DNA of 64,000 nucleotides from Salirhabdus sp. Marseille-P4669 (GCF_900240405.1 NZ_OEQK01000004.1:124001-188000), one strand, 5' to 3'; shown: positions 1 to 10,165, counted from the first letter of the stretch. Translations and numbers: made by a program. The notes: generated by a model not told the origin, from the letters alone.

Positions 1-241
1 CATAAGTTCTGTCTTTATTATATACGTAAATACGAATTTTTAAAACTAAAAAGTTATGGCACACTAAATAAAAGTAGGGTATATTTCAATAAAAGGATGA
101 GCTTTTTACGGAAACTAGACAAAAAGTAAAAAATTATCAAAAAAATGTAGAAAATATAAGCAAAAAATAGGATTTTATTTTACAATGATAATAGGTATAC
201 ACTGCAATGCGACTCACGATGTGGTTAGGAGAAAAAACTAA
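1..241. other. AT-rich intergenic region before the first gene
   Basis: This stretch is very AT-rich and I see no credible coding sequence in it. Its right end carries the AGGAG ribosome binding site of the next gene at about 226-230. No clear promoter pair or terminator hairpin could be assigned. Whatever gene lies to the left ends outside the window. Confidence 0.5.
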
Positions 242-1000
242 ATGTTATTACTTAATATTGATGGACTTTCTGACATCTGGAAAATGGTTGAAAATGATAC
301 ATTTGATGATTATGTAATGAAGTTATTAGATACATACGAAAGCTTTGGTCCTCTACCTGGTATATTGTTACCGATGGTTGAGGCATTCCTACCTTTTCTT
401 CCTTTAATTGTATTTGTTATTACAAATTCAATGGCATACGGCTTAATAGAAGGGTTTTTATATTCTTGGATAGGAGCTGTTGTTGGCGCCATTTTAGTTT
501 TCCTCATTATTCGAAGACTAGGTCAAAAAAAGTTTTTTAACTTTATTCGACAAAATAAGCAGGTGCAAAAAGTCATGCAATGGTTTGAGCGGCATGGCTT
601 TGGGCCACTATTTTTATTAATGTGTTTTCCTTTTTCCCCATCCGCGATTATTAATATCGTAGGTGGATTATCACGAGTAAAGCTACAGCAGTTTGTGTTG
701 GCGGTTTTAATGGGTAAAACGGTAATGATCTTTACCATCGCTTATGTTGGGGAGAGTATTACTTCCTTTGCAGAGAATCCACTAAAAACAATTATTGTAG
801 GTATTTGTATTGTGCTCTTTTGGGTTGTTGGTAAAATTATCGAGGGGAAAATTCAAAAACGTTCTGAATTAGCGAGAAAAGAAGAAGAGATGAATCAAAT
901 TTTTCAAAAGAAATCCAAAAAAGAAGAAGAGCAAGAAAAAGGTAAAATGGATGCGAATAGAGATGATGTAAAAGTTGTTAAATCAAATGAAGAATCATAA
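242..1000 (+). CDS. TVP38/TMEM64 (DedA-like) family membrane protein, YhjE-like
   Basis: A 252-residue integral membrane protein of the SNARE-associated/TVP38-TMEM64 type. Hydrophobic segments lie at about residues 40-60, 65-90, 115-145, 150-170 and 180-200. Between them is the family-like stretch FGPLFLLMCFPFSPSAIIN, a re-entrant proline-containing segment. The C-terminal 50 residues are highly charged (Lys/Glu-rich) and presumably cytoplasmic. In B. subtilis the homologue yhjE lies upstream of addBA, which matches the position here. DedA-superfamily proteins are linked to lipid scrambling and membrane homeostasis, but the exact substrate of this branch is not established. AGGAG lies 11 nt before the ATG. 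The gene ends directly in a terminator. Confidence 0.8.
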   Translation: MLLLNIDGLSDIWKMVENDTFDDYVMKLLDTYESFGPLPGILLPMVEAFLPFLPLIVFVITNSMAYGLIEGFLYSWIGAVVGAILVFLIIRRLGQKKFFNFIRQNKQVQKVMQWFERHGFGPLFLLMCFPFSPSAIINIVGGLSRVKLQQFVLAVLMGKTVMIFTIAYVGESITSFAENPLKTIIVGICIVLFWVVGKIIEGKIQKRSELARKEEEMNQIFQKKSKKEEEQEKGKMDANRDDVKVVKSNEES

Positions 1001-1026
1001 AACCACCTATTTAGGTGGTTTTTTCA
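1000..1026. terminator. Rho-independent terminator shared by two convergent genes
   Basis: AACCACCTA / TAGGTGGTT stem followed by a run of T on the plus strand, with an A-run on the other side so it can also work leftward. The stop codon of the minus-strand MFS gene (1011-1013) lies inside the stem, so both genes end in the same 26-nt element. Confidence 0.85.
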
Positions 1027-2153
1027 TGTACAAAACGAATGAGTATAGCTAAAGCAATAAATAAAATAGCTACACCGACTAATACAAAATAGAAAGGAAG
1101 AAGAGCGGCGAACAAGCTTCCTACACTTGCCCCAATTAGTAAGGTGAATGAATAAACAGATATAGCTCGTGCTCGTTTGGTGCTAGGCGCATGTTTTCCT
1201 ATCAACAGGATAACCATTGGGATGGTAAGTGATGTAGATGCAATCATGAAAATGGACGCGAATAAAATAGTCCATTCGTTTAGCGAAATCAAAGAAAGTA
1301 AAAATCCGACAGTCATCATAAGCAAGCTGCTTATTAACACGCTTTTTGCTTGGAATTTTTCTACTAAAGCATTTGCGAAAAAGGCAGGGATAATCCCAAT
1401 CAAGCTAATTAACCGAAATGTTTGTAAGGATATTGGAAAATTCAACGTATCTTTTAATAAAAAAAGTTCTAAACTACCATAAAAGGCCATCACGGTAAAC
1501 AATAGGAAAAAGGCGGTAATGTATAATTTTTTTAAAGAAGGATGTCGAATTAATGTTACAATAGTAGTTAACGATTTTTTTGTAGAGTGATTCGTTTTAT
1601 CTTTCATTAAGGTCAAGAATAATAGAGCAAAACTAATGAAATAAAAGGTTGAAAAGGCGTAAAATAAAGTTTGAAGAGAAAAGGAATAAACAAAATATGC
1701 GGATAGGATTTGACCAAATACGCCAGCAAACAAAAATCCCGTATTAATTAATGCAATGGATACGGTTTGAATTTTTCCTTGAAAATATCGGAAAATGTAG
1801 CTAAATGCGGCGGGGGCAAAACTGGCAGCTAGAAATCCTTGAATAGACCGTGCTCCTAAAAAGAGCTTAAACGAATCTACGAACGAAATGGTAAAAGTAA
1901 GGATACTAAGGACAAGCATACCAGTAAGTATAACAGGCCTTTCTCCAAATCGGTCTGCTAAACTACCAAAATAGAGAAGTCCAACGGCATAACAAAATAT
2001 AAAGCAAAAGCTTGCAAGAGAAGCTTGTTCTATACTAATTGTAAATTGATGAGCTAGTATATTTTGGATTGGTAGCATTGTATATAGATTACTAGCAATA
2101 AAAATACCAGCAATGATAAGTACCAAACAGCTAACGGATGAGTTTTTTAACAT
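1011..2153 (-). CDS. MFS transporter (drug/arabinose efflux type)
   Basis: A 380-residue protein with about 12 predicted membrane segments, the usual length for a 12-TM major facilitator. The loop 2-3 signature appears as GSLADRFGERPV near residues 63-74, and a motif-C-like Gly-rich segment (FLFAGVFGQILSAYFV) lies in the fifth helix. It resembles the AraJ/YdhP-type putative exporters. The substrate cannot be read from sequence. An AAAGGGG ribosome binding site precedes the ATG at 2153. It is transcribed alone and converges with the TVP38 gene. Confidence 0.8.
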   Translation of the reverse strand: MLKNSSVSCLVLIIAGIFIASNLYTMLPIQNILAHQFTISIEQASLASFCFIFCYAVGLLYFGSLADRFGERPVILTGMLVLSILTFTISFVDSFKLFLGARSIQGFLAASFAPAAFSYIFRYFQGKIQTVSIALINTGFLFAGVFGQILSAYFVYSFSLQTLFYAFSTFYFISFALLFLTLMKDKTNHSTKKSLTTIVTLIRHPSLKKLYITAFFLLFTVMAFYGSLELFLLKDTLNFPISLQTFRLISLIGIIPAFFANALVEKFQAKSVLISSLLMMTVGFLLSLISLNEWTILFASIFMIASTSLTIPMVILLIGKHAPSTKRARAISVYSFTLLIGASVGSLFAALLPFYFVLVGVAILFIALAILIRFVHEKTT

Positions 2154-2249
2154 CGTATCGCCCCTTTTTACATCTATACTTTATGCATGGGGCAAACGTT
2201 TGGTTAAATGAATTTACAAAGAACGCTCTAAGAAAATGGGGGGAGTTAG

Positions 2250-5200
2250 ATGTCATTACAATTTGTTTTAGGTAGGTCAGGTACGGATAAAAGTAACTAT
2301 ATATTAAATGAAATACGTAATGGTCTAAAACAATCTCAACAAGGACCACCATTGTTATATCTTGTTCCAGATCAAATGACGTTTCAACAGGAGTATGCTC
2401 TTATTAAAAACGAGGTTAAAGGCTCTATTCGTGCCCAGGTGTTCAGTTTTTCTCGCTTAGCTTGGCGGGTTTTTCAGGAAACAGGTGGAGGAACTAGAAA
2501 GCTCCTAACATCTACAGGGGTTCAAATGATGTTAAGAAAAATTACTGAGGAAAATAAGCAAGAGTGGAAAGTATTCCAAAAGGCAGTGGAAAAACAGGGT
2601 TTTATGGAACAATTGGAAGGCATGATTACCGAATTCAAACGGTACCGTGTAACACCAGAGCATCTCTTTGCGATACTAGATAGTATGAATGAGGGACAAG
2701 AGGAGATGCAGAGTCAGCTTCTGAAACATAAGCTAGAAGATTTAGCTCAAATATATGAGCAATTAACGAGCGCTTTACAAGATCATTATTTAGATAGTGA
2801 AGATACGTTAGAACTATTGGCGAGAAAAATAGAAACAGCCTCCTTTTTAGAAGGAGCAGAGGTATTCTTAGATGGATTTTATCGATTTACGCCACAGGAG
2901 CTATATGTTATCCAGGCATTAATGAAAAAAGTGAAAAAAATAACGGTAGCCTTACCGATGGACCAAGCGCCAGGTGCGCATATGGATGAATTGGATTTGT
3001 TTTATCAACCGAAACAAACGTATCTACAATTAATAGAGTTGGCAAAAGAAGAGAATGAGAGAATAGAAGAGCCAGTATGGTTATTCCCGGAACAAGAAAG
3101 ATTTGAGCATCGACCCTATTTTCGACATTTAGAACGAAACTTTGATACACATCCAATTGCAACATTCGAGGATCATGCACCGATAAAAATAGCTCAAGCG
3201 GTACACCCACGTGCAGAAGTAGAAGGTGTAGCACAGGAAATTTTGCATCTAATAAGGGACCAAGGGTATCGCTATCAAAACATCGCGATCTTAATACGAG
3301 AATCGGAAATCTATCATGATCTCATTCGAACGGTTTTTGAAGACTACAATATACCGTTTTTCGTGGATGATAAAAAGACAATGCTAAACCATCCTCTTGT
3401 AGAACTAATCCGTTCTGTTCTCGACCTGCAAGAAGGGAATTGGCGATATGATGCAGTTTTTCGCTTGTTAAAAACAGAGCTTATTCCATCTACAGATAAA
3501 GACTATCCATTAACACAGGAAGCAATTGATGAATTGGAAAATTACGTGCTGGAGTATGGCATTCGTAACCGTTCAAAATGGACAAGCAGTGAGGACTGGA
3601 TTTATAGACGTTTTCGAGGATTTGATGAGACGAGAAAAACAACCGATGAAATGAAAAAAGAAAATCGAATCAATGCACTTAGAAAACAAGTAGTATCCGC
3701 CCTTGCGCCAATTGATGAAAAGCTGCGTAAGAAAAAGACCGTGAAAGAACGCTGTATTGCTATTTTTGAATGGCTTGAAGCTTTAGGCGTACCAGAGCAG
3801 CTAGAAAAATGGCGTAATGAATACGATGAATCTGGGGAACTAGAGAAATCGAGGGAGCAAGAGCAGGTATGGGATGGTGTAATTCAATTATTTAATGAAA
3901 TGGTTGAAATGATTGGGGACGAAGAGATGTCTTTATCCATTTTTCGAACCACTTTGGAAACTGGATTCGAATCCTTAAAATTTTCTCATGTTCCACCAAG
4001 TATGGACCATGTTATTGTCGGAAGTGTAGATCGTTCCCGTGTTTCTGGTGTTAAATGTGCTTTTCTACTTGGCGTTAATGAAGGACAATGGCCACTTAAA
4101 CCACCTAGTGAAGGAATGATTTCGGAATCGGAACGCTCCTTGTTAGAAAATCACGGCATTACATTAGCAGATAGCACGTCCCGTCAATTACTAGATGATC
4201 GTTTTTACATTTATTTAGCTTTTACGCAGGCAGAGGACTATCTATGGATCAGTTATCCTTTGAGTAACAACGAGGGGAAAACGAAAGCACCATCTCCTCT
4301 AATAAATCGAATGAAGGAAATGTTCCCTTCGATAGAGGAGAAGCTATTGCTGGAGGATGAGGATACAGAGGATCCATTCCGCTTTATTTCCGTTCCAGAA
4401 AAAACGAGAGCAGTGCTTACCGCGCAATTAGCCAATTCCATGCGTGGGTATCCAATCCATCCAGTGTTTTGGGATACGTATACATGGTTTGTTAACAATC
4501 AACCGAAGACGAGTAGTACGCGTAAAGCATTATTAAGTCTTTTCTATGAAAATAAGCCAGGTCAGCTTACAAGAGAAACAGTTGAACAAATTTATCATGG
4601 AGAATTAAAGACAAGTATTTCTAGACTCGAAACCTATTATAGTTGTGGGTACAAGCATTTTGCTCAATATACATTGGGATTAAGAGAACGACAAGTGTAT
4701 AAATTAGATAGTCCAAACATTGGCCAATTGTTCCATGAGGCTCTAAAGCAAATAACCGATTGGGTCATTCAAGATGGAAAGAGCTTTAAAGAGTTAAGTA
4801 AAGAGGAAGCGGAAAACTATGCCAAATTGGCTGTTGATAAGCTTGCACCAATATTAATGCACCAAATTTTATTTAGTACGAATCGGTATAAGTATATTTT
4901 AAGAAAACTAGAAAATGTTATCGTGCGGGCAACGAATGTCTTAATCGAACAGGCAAAACGTAGTGGATTTTCTCCACGAGAAGTAGAGCTTGGATTTGGT
5001 TTGGATAAAGGGGAAAAGCTTCCAGCTATGAAGTTTCCACTTAAAAATGGATTTGAGTTAAAGCTTCGAGGACGTATTGACCGTATTGATACGGCCGAAA
5101 TCGATAATCAGCTGTACCTTCGAATCATTGATTATAAATCAAGTAAAACAGACTTAAATTTAAATGAGGTATTTTATGGGCTATCGCTACAGATGCTCAC

Positions 5201-5750
5201 CTATTTAGACGTAGTATTAAGCAATGCGACAAACTGGCTAGGTCAAGAAGCAGAGCCAGCAGGTGTCTTGTATTTCCATGTACACAATCCAATGATTTCA
5301 GATCCAAAGTCGTTAAAAGCTGAGGATATTGAACGGGATATTTTTAAGGAATTTAAAATGAAGGGTCGACTGTTAGAAGACACAAATGTCGTGACCCGTA
5401 TGGATATGAATTTATCAGAAGGAAAAACAAGTGAGATTATCCCAGCAGGAATGACACAAAAAGGAACATTTAATAAGCGAGGCACGAAAACACTTCAAAA
5501 GGAAATGTTTGAGGAATTAACACATTATGTGCGTACGTTACTAGTTGACGCGGGTTCCTCCATAGTAGACGGTTCCGTTGACTTAAATCCGTACCAATAT
5601 AAACAAAAATCCGCATGTACGTTTTGTAGTTTCCGTTCGGTATGTCAGTTCGATCCAACTCTTGATGAAAACAAATTCCGTAGATTGAAAGATTTATCCG
5701 AAGAGGAAGTTGTGTCGCAAATTCGTAGTCATAAGGGGGAAGTGCAATGA
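2250..5750 (+). CDS. addB: ATP-dependent helicase/deoxyribonuclease subunit B (AddB)
   Basis: AddB, 1166 residues, the usual length. It is the Chi-recognising and nuclease subunit of the AddAB complex, which resects double-strand ends for RecA in Firmicutes. The C-terminal RecB-type nuclease shows GRIDRID followed by IIDYKSS with Asp961 and Lys963. The four iron-sulphur cysteines are at 799, 1123, 1126 and 1132. The N-terminal Walker A equivalent reads GRSGTDKS (residues 8-15), so the glycine before Lys14 is replaced by Asp13. The start has a GGGGGAG ribosome binding site. The gene overlaps addA by 4 nt (ATGA), implying translational coupling. Confidence 0.97.
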   Translation: MSLQFVLGRSGTDKSNYILNEIRNGLKQSQQGPPLLYLVPDQMTFQQEYALIKNEVKGSIRAQVFSFSRLAWRVFQETGGGTRKLLTSTGVQMMLRKITEENKQEWKVFQKAVEKQGFMEQLEGMITEFKRYRVTPEHLFAILDSMNEGQEEMQSQLLKHKLEDLAQIYEQLTSALQDHYLDSEDTLELLARKIETASFLEGAEVFLDGFYRFTPQELYVIQALMKKVKKITVALPMDQAPGAHMDELDLFYQPKQTYLQLIELAKEENERIEEPVWLFPEQERFEHRPYFRHLERNFDTHPIATFEDHAPIKIAQAVHPRAEVEGVAQEILHLIRDQGYRYQNIAILIRESEIYHDLIRTVFEDYNIPFFVDDKKTMLNHPLVELIRSVLDLQEGNWRYDAVFRLLKTELIPSTDKDYPLTQEAIDELENYVLEYGIRNRSKWTSSEDWIYRRFRGFDETRKTTDEMKKENRINALRKQVVSALAPIDEKLRKKKTVKERCIAIFEWLEALGVPEQLEKWRNEYDESGELEKSREQEQVWDGVIQLFNEMVEMIGDEEMSLSIFRTTLETGFESLKFSHVPPSMDHVIVGSVDRSRVSGVKCAFLLGVNEGQWPLKPPSEGMISESERSLLENHGITLADSTSRQLLDDRFYIYLAFTQAEDYLWISYPLSNNEGKTKAPSPLINRMKEMFPSIEEKLLLEDEDTEDPFRFISVPEKTRAVLTAQLANSMRGYPIHPVFWDTYTWFVNNQPKTSSTRKALLSLFYENKPGQLTRETVEQIYHGELKTSISRLETYYSCGYKHFAQYTLGLRERQVYKLDSPNIGQLFHEALKQITDWVIQDGKSFKELSKEEAENYAKLAVDKLAPILMHQILFSTNRYKYILRKLENVIVRATNVLIEQAKRSGFSPREVELGFGLDKGEKLPAMKFPLKNGFELKLRGRIDRIDTAEIDNQLYLRIIDYKSSKTDLNLNEVFYGLSLQMLTYLDVVLSNATNWLGQEAEPAGVLYFHVHNPMISDPKSLKAEDIERDIFKEFKMKGRLLEDTNVVTRMDMNLSEGKTSEIIPAGMTQKGTFNKRGTKTLQKEMFEELTHYVRTLLVDAGSSIVDGSVDLNPYQYKQKSACTFCSFRSVCQFDPTLDENKFRRLKDLSEEEVVSQIRSHKGEVQ

Positions 5751-8700
5751 AGTGGACAAAAGATCAAGAAAAAGCCATTTATACAGATGGCACGGATGTT
5801 TTAGTTGCCGCTGCAGCAGGATCTGGTAAAACAGCCGTTTTAGTAGAACGTATTATCCAAAAGCTGTTAAACCAAGACAAACCCATTAACATTGATGAGC
5901 TTCTCGTTGTTACCTTTACGAATGCAGCAGCACAAGAAATGCGAAACCGTGTGGGAGCGGCATTAGAAGAGGCGTTAAAAGAAAACCCTTATTCTACCCA
6001 TTTAAAAAAGCAGCTGTCCCTTCTTCAAAAGGCTCAAATCTCAACCTTGCATGCCTTTTGTATGGAGGTTGTTCGCAAATATAGCTACCAATTAGACATC
6101 GATCCAAACTTCCGAATTGCGGATGATGTGGAGGCGGATTTAATTCGTCAAGAGACATTAGATGAATTATTTGAGGAATGGTACGGTAAAGAGGGAGAGG
6201 AACAGGAGAAGTTTTTTGCTGTTGTCGACCGCTTTACGAGTGACAGAAGTGATATCGAAATTGAAGGCTTGGTTCGGAAGCTATATGACTTTGCAATGCA
6301 AAATCCATACCCAGAAAAATGGCTAGAAAACATGACAAACATGTACGTAGTGGACTTAGACAAGGGGGAAGAAGCCATACCTTGGCTTAACCTAATTAAA
6401 TCGGATATTAAGAGTCAACTTCAATCGTTTCAGGCGAAAGCAGAATCTGCATTAAACATTACGAGAGAGCCGGATGGACCAGATAAATATGCAGAAGCAA
6501 TTGATCATGATTTGGAGAAATTCCAATCGGCTCTTGGTTTACTAGAAGGCCCTTGGGAAAGTCTATATACGTATTTTCAAGAAAAGAGCAAGTTTAAGAC
6601 ACTTGGTCGTCAATCCGCATGTGATGAAGGCAAAAAAGAAAAAGTAAAAGCCATTCGTGATGATTATAAGAAAAAATGGAGCAAGCTTCAGGAAAAGTGG
6701 TTTTCAAGATCTTTAGAAGCTTATGTTAATGACTTACATCAATTACATCCAGTTATGGAAATGCTGTCTTTGCTTGTGTTGGAATTTCATGAACGCTACC
6801 AAGGGAAAAAGAAAGAAAAAGCGTTAGTTGATTTTGCGGACCTGGAGCATTTTTGTTTGTCTGTTTTACTCGATGAAGATCGTGAGGATGAAATCAAGCC
6901 ATCTAGTGTTGCTCAAACCTTCCAAAAACAATTCACAGAAATTCTAGTGGATGAGTATCAAGACACGAATCTTGTTCAAGAAACGATTTTGCAGCTAATT
7001 ACGATGGGGGAACAATCCGGCCACTTGTTCATGGTAGGGGATGTAAAGCAGAGTATTTACCGCTTCCGACATGCGGAGCCAACGTTGTTCATCTCAAAAT
7101 ATAAGCGATTTGCAGAAGAAGATAATGAGCAAGTTCGCATTGATTTATCTCGGAATTTCCGTAGTAGACAGCAAGTATTATCCGCAACGAATTATGTGTT
7201 CCGCCAAATTTTAGATGAGTCTGTTGGGGAAATTGATTATGACAAGGATGCAGAGCTTATTTATAGCAATACGATTTATGATGAATTAACGACAGAAGAT
7301 GTTGCTGCAGAATTATTGTTAATTGATAATACAGAAAACCTAGATGGCCAAAAAATAGAAGCAACTGGTGATGAAGATTTTCGGGACCTGCAAAAAGCGC
7401 AACTAGAGGCGAGAGCATATGCAAAGAAAATTAAACAATGGATTGGTACTGATGGACATTCACCATTGCAGGTAGTAGACAAGCAAACAGAAAGCTTACG
7501 GAACATTCAATACCGTGACATTGTTATTTTGTTACGTGCAATGTCTTGGGCGCCTACAATTGTCGAGGAACTAAAGGAGCAAGGAATTCCAGTATATGCC
7601 GAACTATCTACTGGATACTTTGAAGCGATTGAAGTGCAAGTCATGTTGAGCTTACTTAAGGTAATTGACAATCCACTTCAAGATATTCCGTTAGCTTCTG
7701 TATTACGTTCTCCTATTGTTGGACTTGAGGAAGATGCGCTCGCACAAATACGAATCCAAAATCCGAAAGAAAACTATTTTGTTGCTGTGGAGGACTATGC
7801 GAAGAGTGCAGATGGAGAAGCGGCTCAGGCCATTGCTAGCTTTTTAGAGAAGTTGGTAAACTGGAGAATGAAAGCGAGACAAGGAGCCTTATCGGAATTA
7901 ATTTGGCAAATATATAGAGAAACTGGGTATTATGATTTTGTTGGTGGTATACCAGGTGGGAAGCAACGCCAAGCCAATTTACGCGCATTATACGACAGAG
8001 CAAGACATTATGAGTCAACCTCCTTCCGTGGGTTATTCCGATTTTTACGCTTTATTGAACGAATGGAAGAGCGTGGGGAGGATTTAGGTGCTGCTAGAGC
8101 ACTTGGGGAACAAGAAGATGTAGTCCGGATTATGACTATTCATAGCAGTAAAGGGTTAGAATTTCCTGCTGTTATAGTAGGTGCTATGGATAAACAATTT
8201 AATGAAATGGATTTAAAAGCGAAATACTTAATGCATAAAGACTATGGTATCGGAATGAAATATATTGATCCCGACAAGCGTATTATGTATGAAACATTAC
8301 CATATAATGCAATTAAAATTGCAGCCAAACGAGAACTGATTGCAGAAGAGATGCGTGTCCTTTACGTTGCATTAACTAGGGCAAAAGAAAAGCTAGTAAT
8401 GGTTGGAACGGTTCAGGATTTGGAAAAACGTTTGGAAGGCTGGCAAATGGTTGCCGATCATGAAGATTGGGTGTTGCCTGCTTATTACCGGTTAGAATCT
8501 GCTACGTATTTGAATTGGGTAGCAGGAGCAATGATGCGTCATGAAGCGAACGCTCGATTGAATAATGGCGCCTTAAAAGGAACGCTACCTCAGGAAATTC
8601 GTGAAGATGAGTCAGAGTGGAATATTCACATTATCCATGCAAGTGAATTAGCAAATCCGGATACGGTAACAAAGGAAGAGAGGAAAGAGCTGGAGAAATC

Positions 8701-9466
8701 GGTTGTGGAATGGAAGGCATTTCAAAAGGAAGGTCCCCATTATGAAGAGGTGGATAAACGCTTAACATACCAATATCCGAATCAAAAGGCAGCTTTCCAT
8801 CGGGCGAAACAATCCGTTACCGAATTAAAACGACAACGAGAATTAAAAGATGAATTTAGTGGGGATACCTTACTTTCATCCTTTAAAAAGCCGATCGTAA
8901 ACCGTCCTAGATTTATGCAAGAAAACAAAACGTTATCTGCAACGGAAATCGGTAGTGCCATGCATACGGTTATGCAGCATTTACCATTTGAGAAGGCATT
9001 AACTGAACCAGAAATCGAAGCTTATGTGGAGCAAATGGTAGACAAAGAATTGTTGTCCAAAGAGGAGGCCGCAGTGATTGATCTTCAGGCTATTGCTGCA
9101 TTCTATCATACCGAAATGGGTCAGAAATTACTCGCATCCACAAAAATTATTCGAGAAGTACCATTTAGTTTAGGGTTACCAGCCCATGAGGTATATGCAG
9201 ACTGGATAGAGGAAACAGACGAAAAGGTATTTCTACAAGGGGTAATCGACTGCTTGATACCACATGAAGATGGATGGATTCTGTTAGACTATAAAACAGA
9301 TCATCTACCTAACCACATAAGCGATATCGACGAAGAAAAATTAGTGGATCGTTATCAATTACAGCTATACTTGTATACTCGTGCTGTCCAGGAAATATGG
9401 GAACAACCAGTAAAAGCAGCCTATCTATATTTCTTTGATAAGGCATTGTTGTTAAAAGTAAATTAA
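5747..9466 (+). CDS. addA: ATP-dependent helicase/nuclease subunit A (AddA)
   Basis: AddA, 1239 residues, the 3'-to-5' helicase motor and second nuclease of AddAB. The UvrD/Rep-type helicase begins with Walker A AAAAGSGKT at residues 21-29 (Lys28). Motif II is LVDEYQDTN near residue 400, motif III-like VGDVKQSIYRFRHA follows, and motif V/VI-like TIHSSKGLEFP and LYVALTRAKEKL lie near 800-890. The C-terminal nuclease motif is LLDYKTDHLP, with Asp1181 and Lys1183. The ATG overlaps the addB stop and has GGGGAAG upstream. In B. subtilis sbcD-sbcC follow addA, but here the gene is followed at once by a terminator and the gerP operon. Confidence 0.97.
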   Translation: MKWTKDQEKAIYTDGTDVLVAAAAGSGKTAVLVERIIQKLLNQDKPINIDELLVVTFTNAAAQEMRNRVGAALEEALKENPYSTHLKKQLSLLQKAQISTLHAFCMEVVRKYSYQLDIDPNFRIADDVEADLIRQETLDELFEEWYGKEGEEQEKFFAVVDRFTSDRSDIEIEGLVRKLYDFAMQNPYPEKWLENMTNMYVVDLDKGEEAIPWLNLIKSDIKSQLQSFQAKAESALNITREPDGPDKYAEAIDHDLEKFQSALGLLEGPWESLYTYFQEKSKFKTLGRQSACDEGKKEKVKAIRDDYKKKWSKLQEKWFSRSLEAYVNDLHQLHPVMEMLSLLVLEFHERYQGKKKEKALVDFADLEHFCLSVLLDEDREDEIKPSSVAQTFQKQFTEILVDEYQDTNLVQETILQLITMGEQSGHLFMVGDVKQSIYRFRHAEPTLFISKYKRFAEEDNEQVRIDLSRNFRSRQQVLSATNYVFRQILDESVGEIDYDKDAELIYSNTIYDELTTEDVAAELLLIDNTENLDGQKIEATGDEDFRDLQKAQLEARAYAKKIKQWIGTDGHSPLQVVDKQTESLRNIQYRDIVILLRAMSWAPTIVEELKEQGIPVYAELSTGYFEAIEVQVMLSLLKVIDNPLQDIPLASVLRSPIVGLEEDALAQIRIQNPKENYFVAVEDYAKSADGEAAQAIASFLEKLVNWRMKARQGALSELIWQIYRETGYYDFVGGIPGGKQRQANLRALYDRARHYESTSFRGLFRFLRFIERMEERGEDLGAARALGEQEDVVRIMTIHSSKGLEFPAVIVGAMDKQFNEMDLKAKYLMHKDYGIGMKYIDPDKRIMYETLPYNAIKIAAKRELIAEEMRVLYVALTRAKEKLVMVGTVQDLEKRLEGWQMVADHEDWVLPAYYRLESATYLNWVAGAMMRHEANARLNNGALKGTLPQEIREDESEWNIHIIHASELANPDTVTKEERKELEKSVVEWKAFQKEGPHYEEVDKRLTYQYPNQKAAFHRAKQSVTELKRQRELKDEFSGDTLLSSFKKPIVNRPRFMQENKTLSATEIGSAMHTVMQHLPFEKALTEPEIEAYVEQMVDKELLSKEEAAVIDLQAIAAFYHTEMGQKLLASTKIIREVPFSLGLPAHEVYADWIEETDEKVFLQGVIDCLIPHEDGWILLDYKTDHLPNHISDIDEEKLVDRYQLQLYLYTRAVQEIWEQPVKAAYLYFFDKALLLKVN

Positions 9467-9471
9467 ATCAA

Positions 9472-9513
9472 AAAATCCACATGTAGACGCCAATCTACAT
9501 GTGGATTTTTTAT
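9472..9513. terminator. Bidirectional terminator between addA and gerPF
   Basis: A 15-bp stem (AAATCCACATGTAGA and its complement) with a 6-nt loop, flanked by A-run and T-run. It can end addA rightward and gerPF leftward. The gerPF stop codon lies in the T-run. Confidence 0.9.
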
Positions 9514-9728
9514 GCATTTCCAACATTTACTTGATCTTGGAAATCTGGATCATACGGATTGGTACTACTAATAAAGTTATTGGTAGAAATAAAATCACCA
9601 GTGTTTAACGCACCAGCGCCAGCAGCGGTTTTAGATGTGCTTTTGGGAGATAGATAAAAGGAATCCCCAAAGTTTACGACGCCACCGCCAATACTATTAA
9701 TCTTAATTGGACCTACTAGGGAAGGCAT
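9510..9728 (-). CDS. gerPF: Spore germination protein GerPF
   Basis: A 72-residue GerPA/GerPF-family protein beginning MPSLVGPIKINSIGGG and ending QVNVGNA, both typical of the family. The GVVNFGDSFYLSPKS segment is close to B. subtilis GerPF. GerP proteins are made in the mother cell late in sporulation. They are needed for germinants to cross the coat, probably as a structural coat component. The ATG at 9728 is preferred over the upstream GTG (9737) because AGGTG lies 6 nt before it. It is the last gene of the minus-strand gerPABCDEF operon. Confidence 0.93.
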   Translation of the reverse strand: MPSLVGPIKINSIGGGVVNFGDSFYLSPKSTSKTAAGAGALNTGDFISTNNFISSTNPYDPDFQDQVNVGNA

Positions 9729-9779
9729 ATGCAACACCTACTTTTAAAAGTTATTTCTCTATTAGTTTATGTTTCAACC

Positions 9780-10163
9780 TTACTCTGAGTTCGTATCTTC
9801 ATCCTCTTCTACGATAATACGTATATGCTTAATTCTGGATTTTGCATCTAATTCTTCTAAATTACCTACTTGGACAATGGCAGAACTTGACATACTTCCA
9901 ACTCTAATCCAATGAACAAATAGGGAGGGATCATGGTGAATATGCTCCTGTATCATTGGCGGGGAGGTGGCCATCTCTAAGTAAGGTCTTGTAAAAATCG
10001 CATAATCAGAAAATGGAAAAGAATTTGTATCGAATATTGGTATTTCACGCTGGAGTGCTAAAGCTCTTGTATATGGGTCTGCTCGGTGTGCATCTCCAAG
10101 TTGAACAATGGAACTAAAAGAGGCTGAATTCACGTTCAATGTATTCACTGTTGTTGTTCGCAT
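9780..10163 (-). CDS. gerPE: Spore germination protein GerPE
   Basis: A 127-residue protein with the family opening NVNSASFSSIVQLGD and a second copy-like motif SSSAIVQVGN near residue 92, as seen in GerPE. The C terminus is acidic (VEEDEDTNSE). It is part of the six-gene gerP cluster required for permeability of the spore coat to germinants. It starts only 2 nt after the gerPD stop codon and ends 51 nt before the gerPF start. Confidence 0.93.
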   Translation of the reverse strand: MRTTTVNTLNVNSASFSSIVQLGDAHRADPYTRALALQREIPIFDTNSFPFSDYAIFTRPYLEMATSPPMIQEHIHHDPSLFVHWIRVGSMSSSAIVQVGNLEELDAKSRIKHIRIIVEEDEDTNSE

Positions 10164-10165
10164 CT

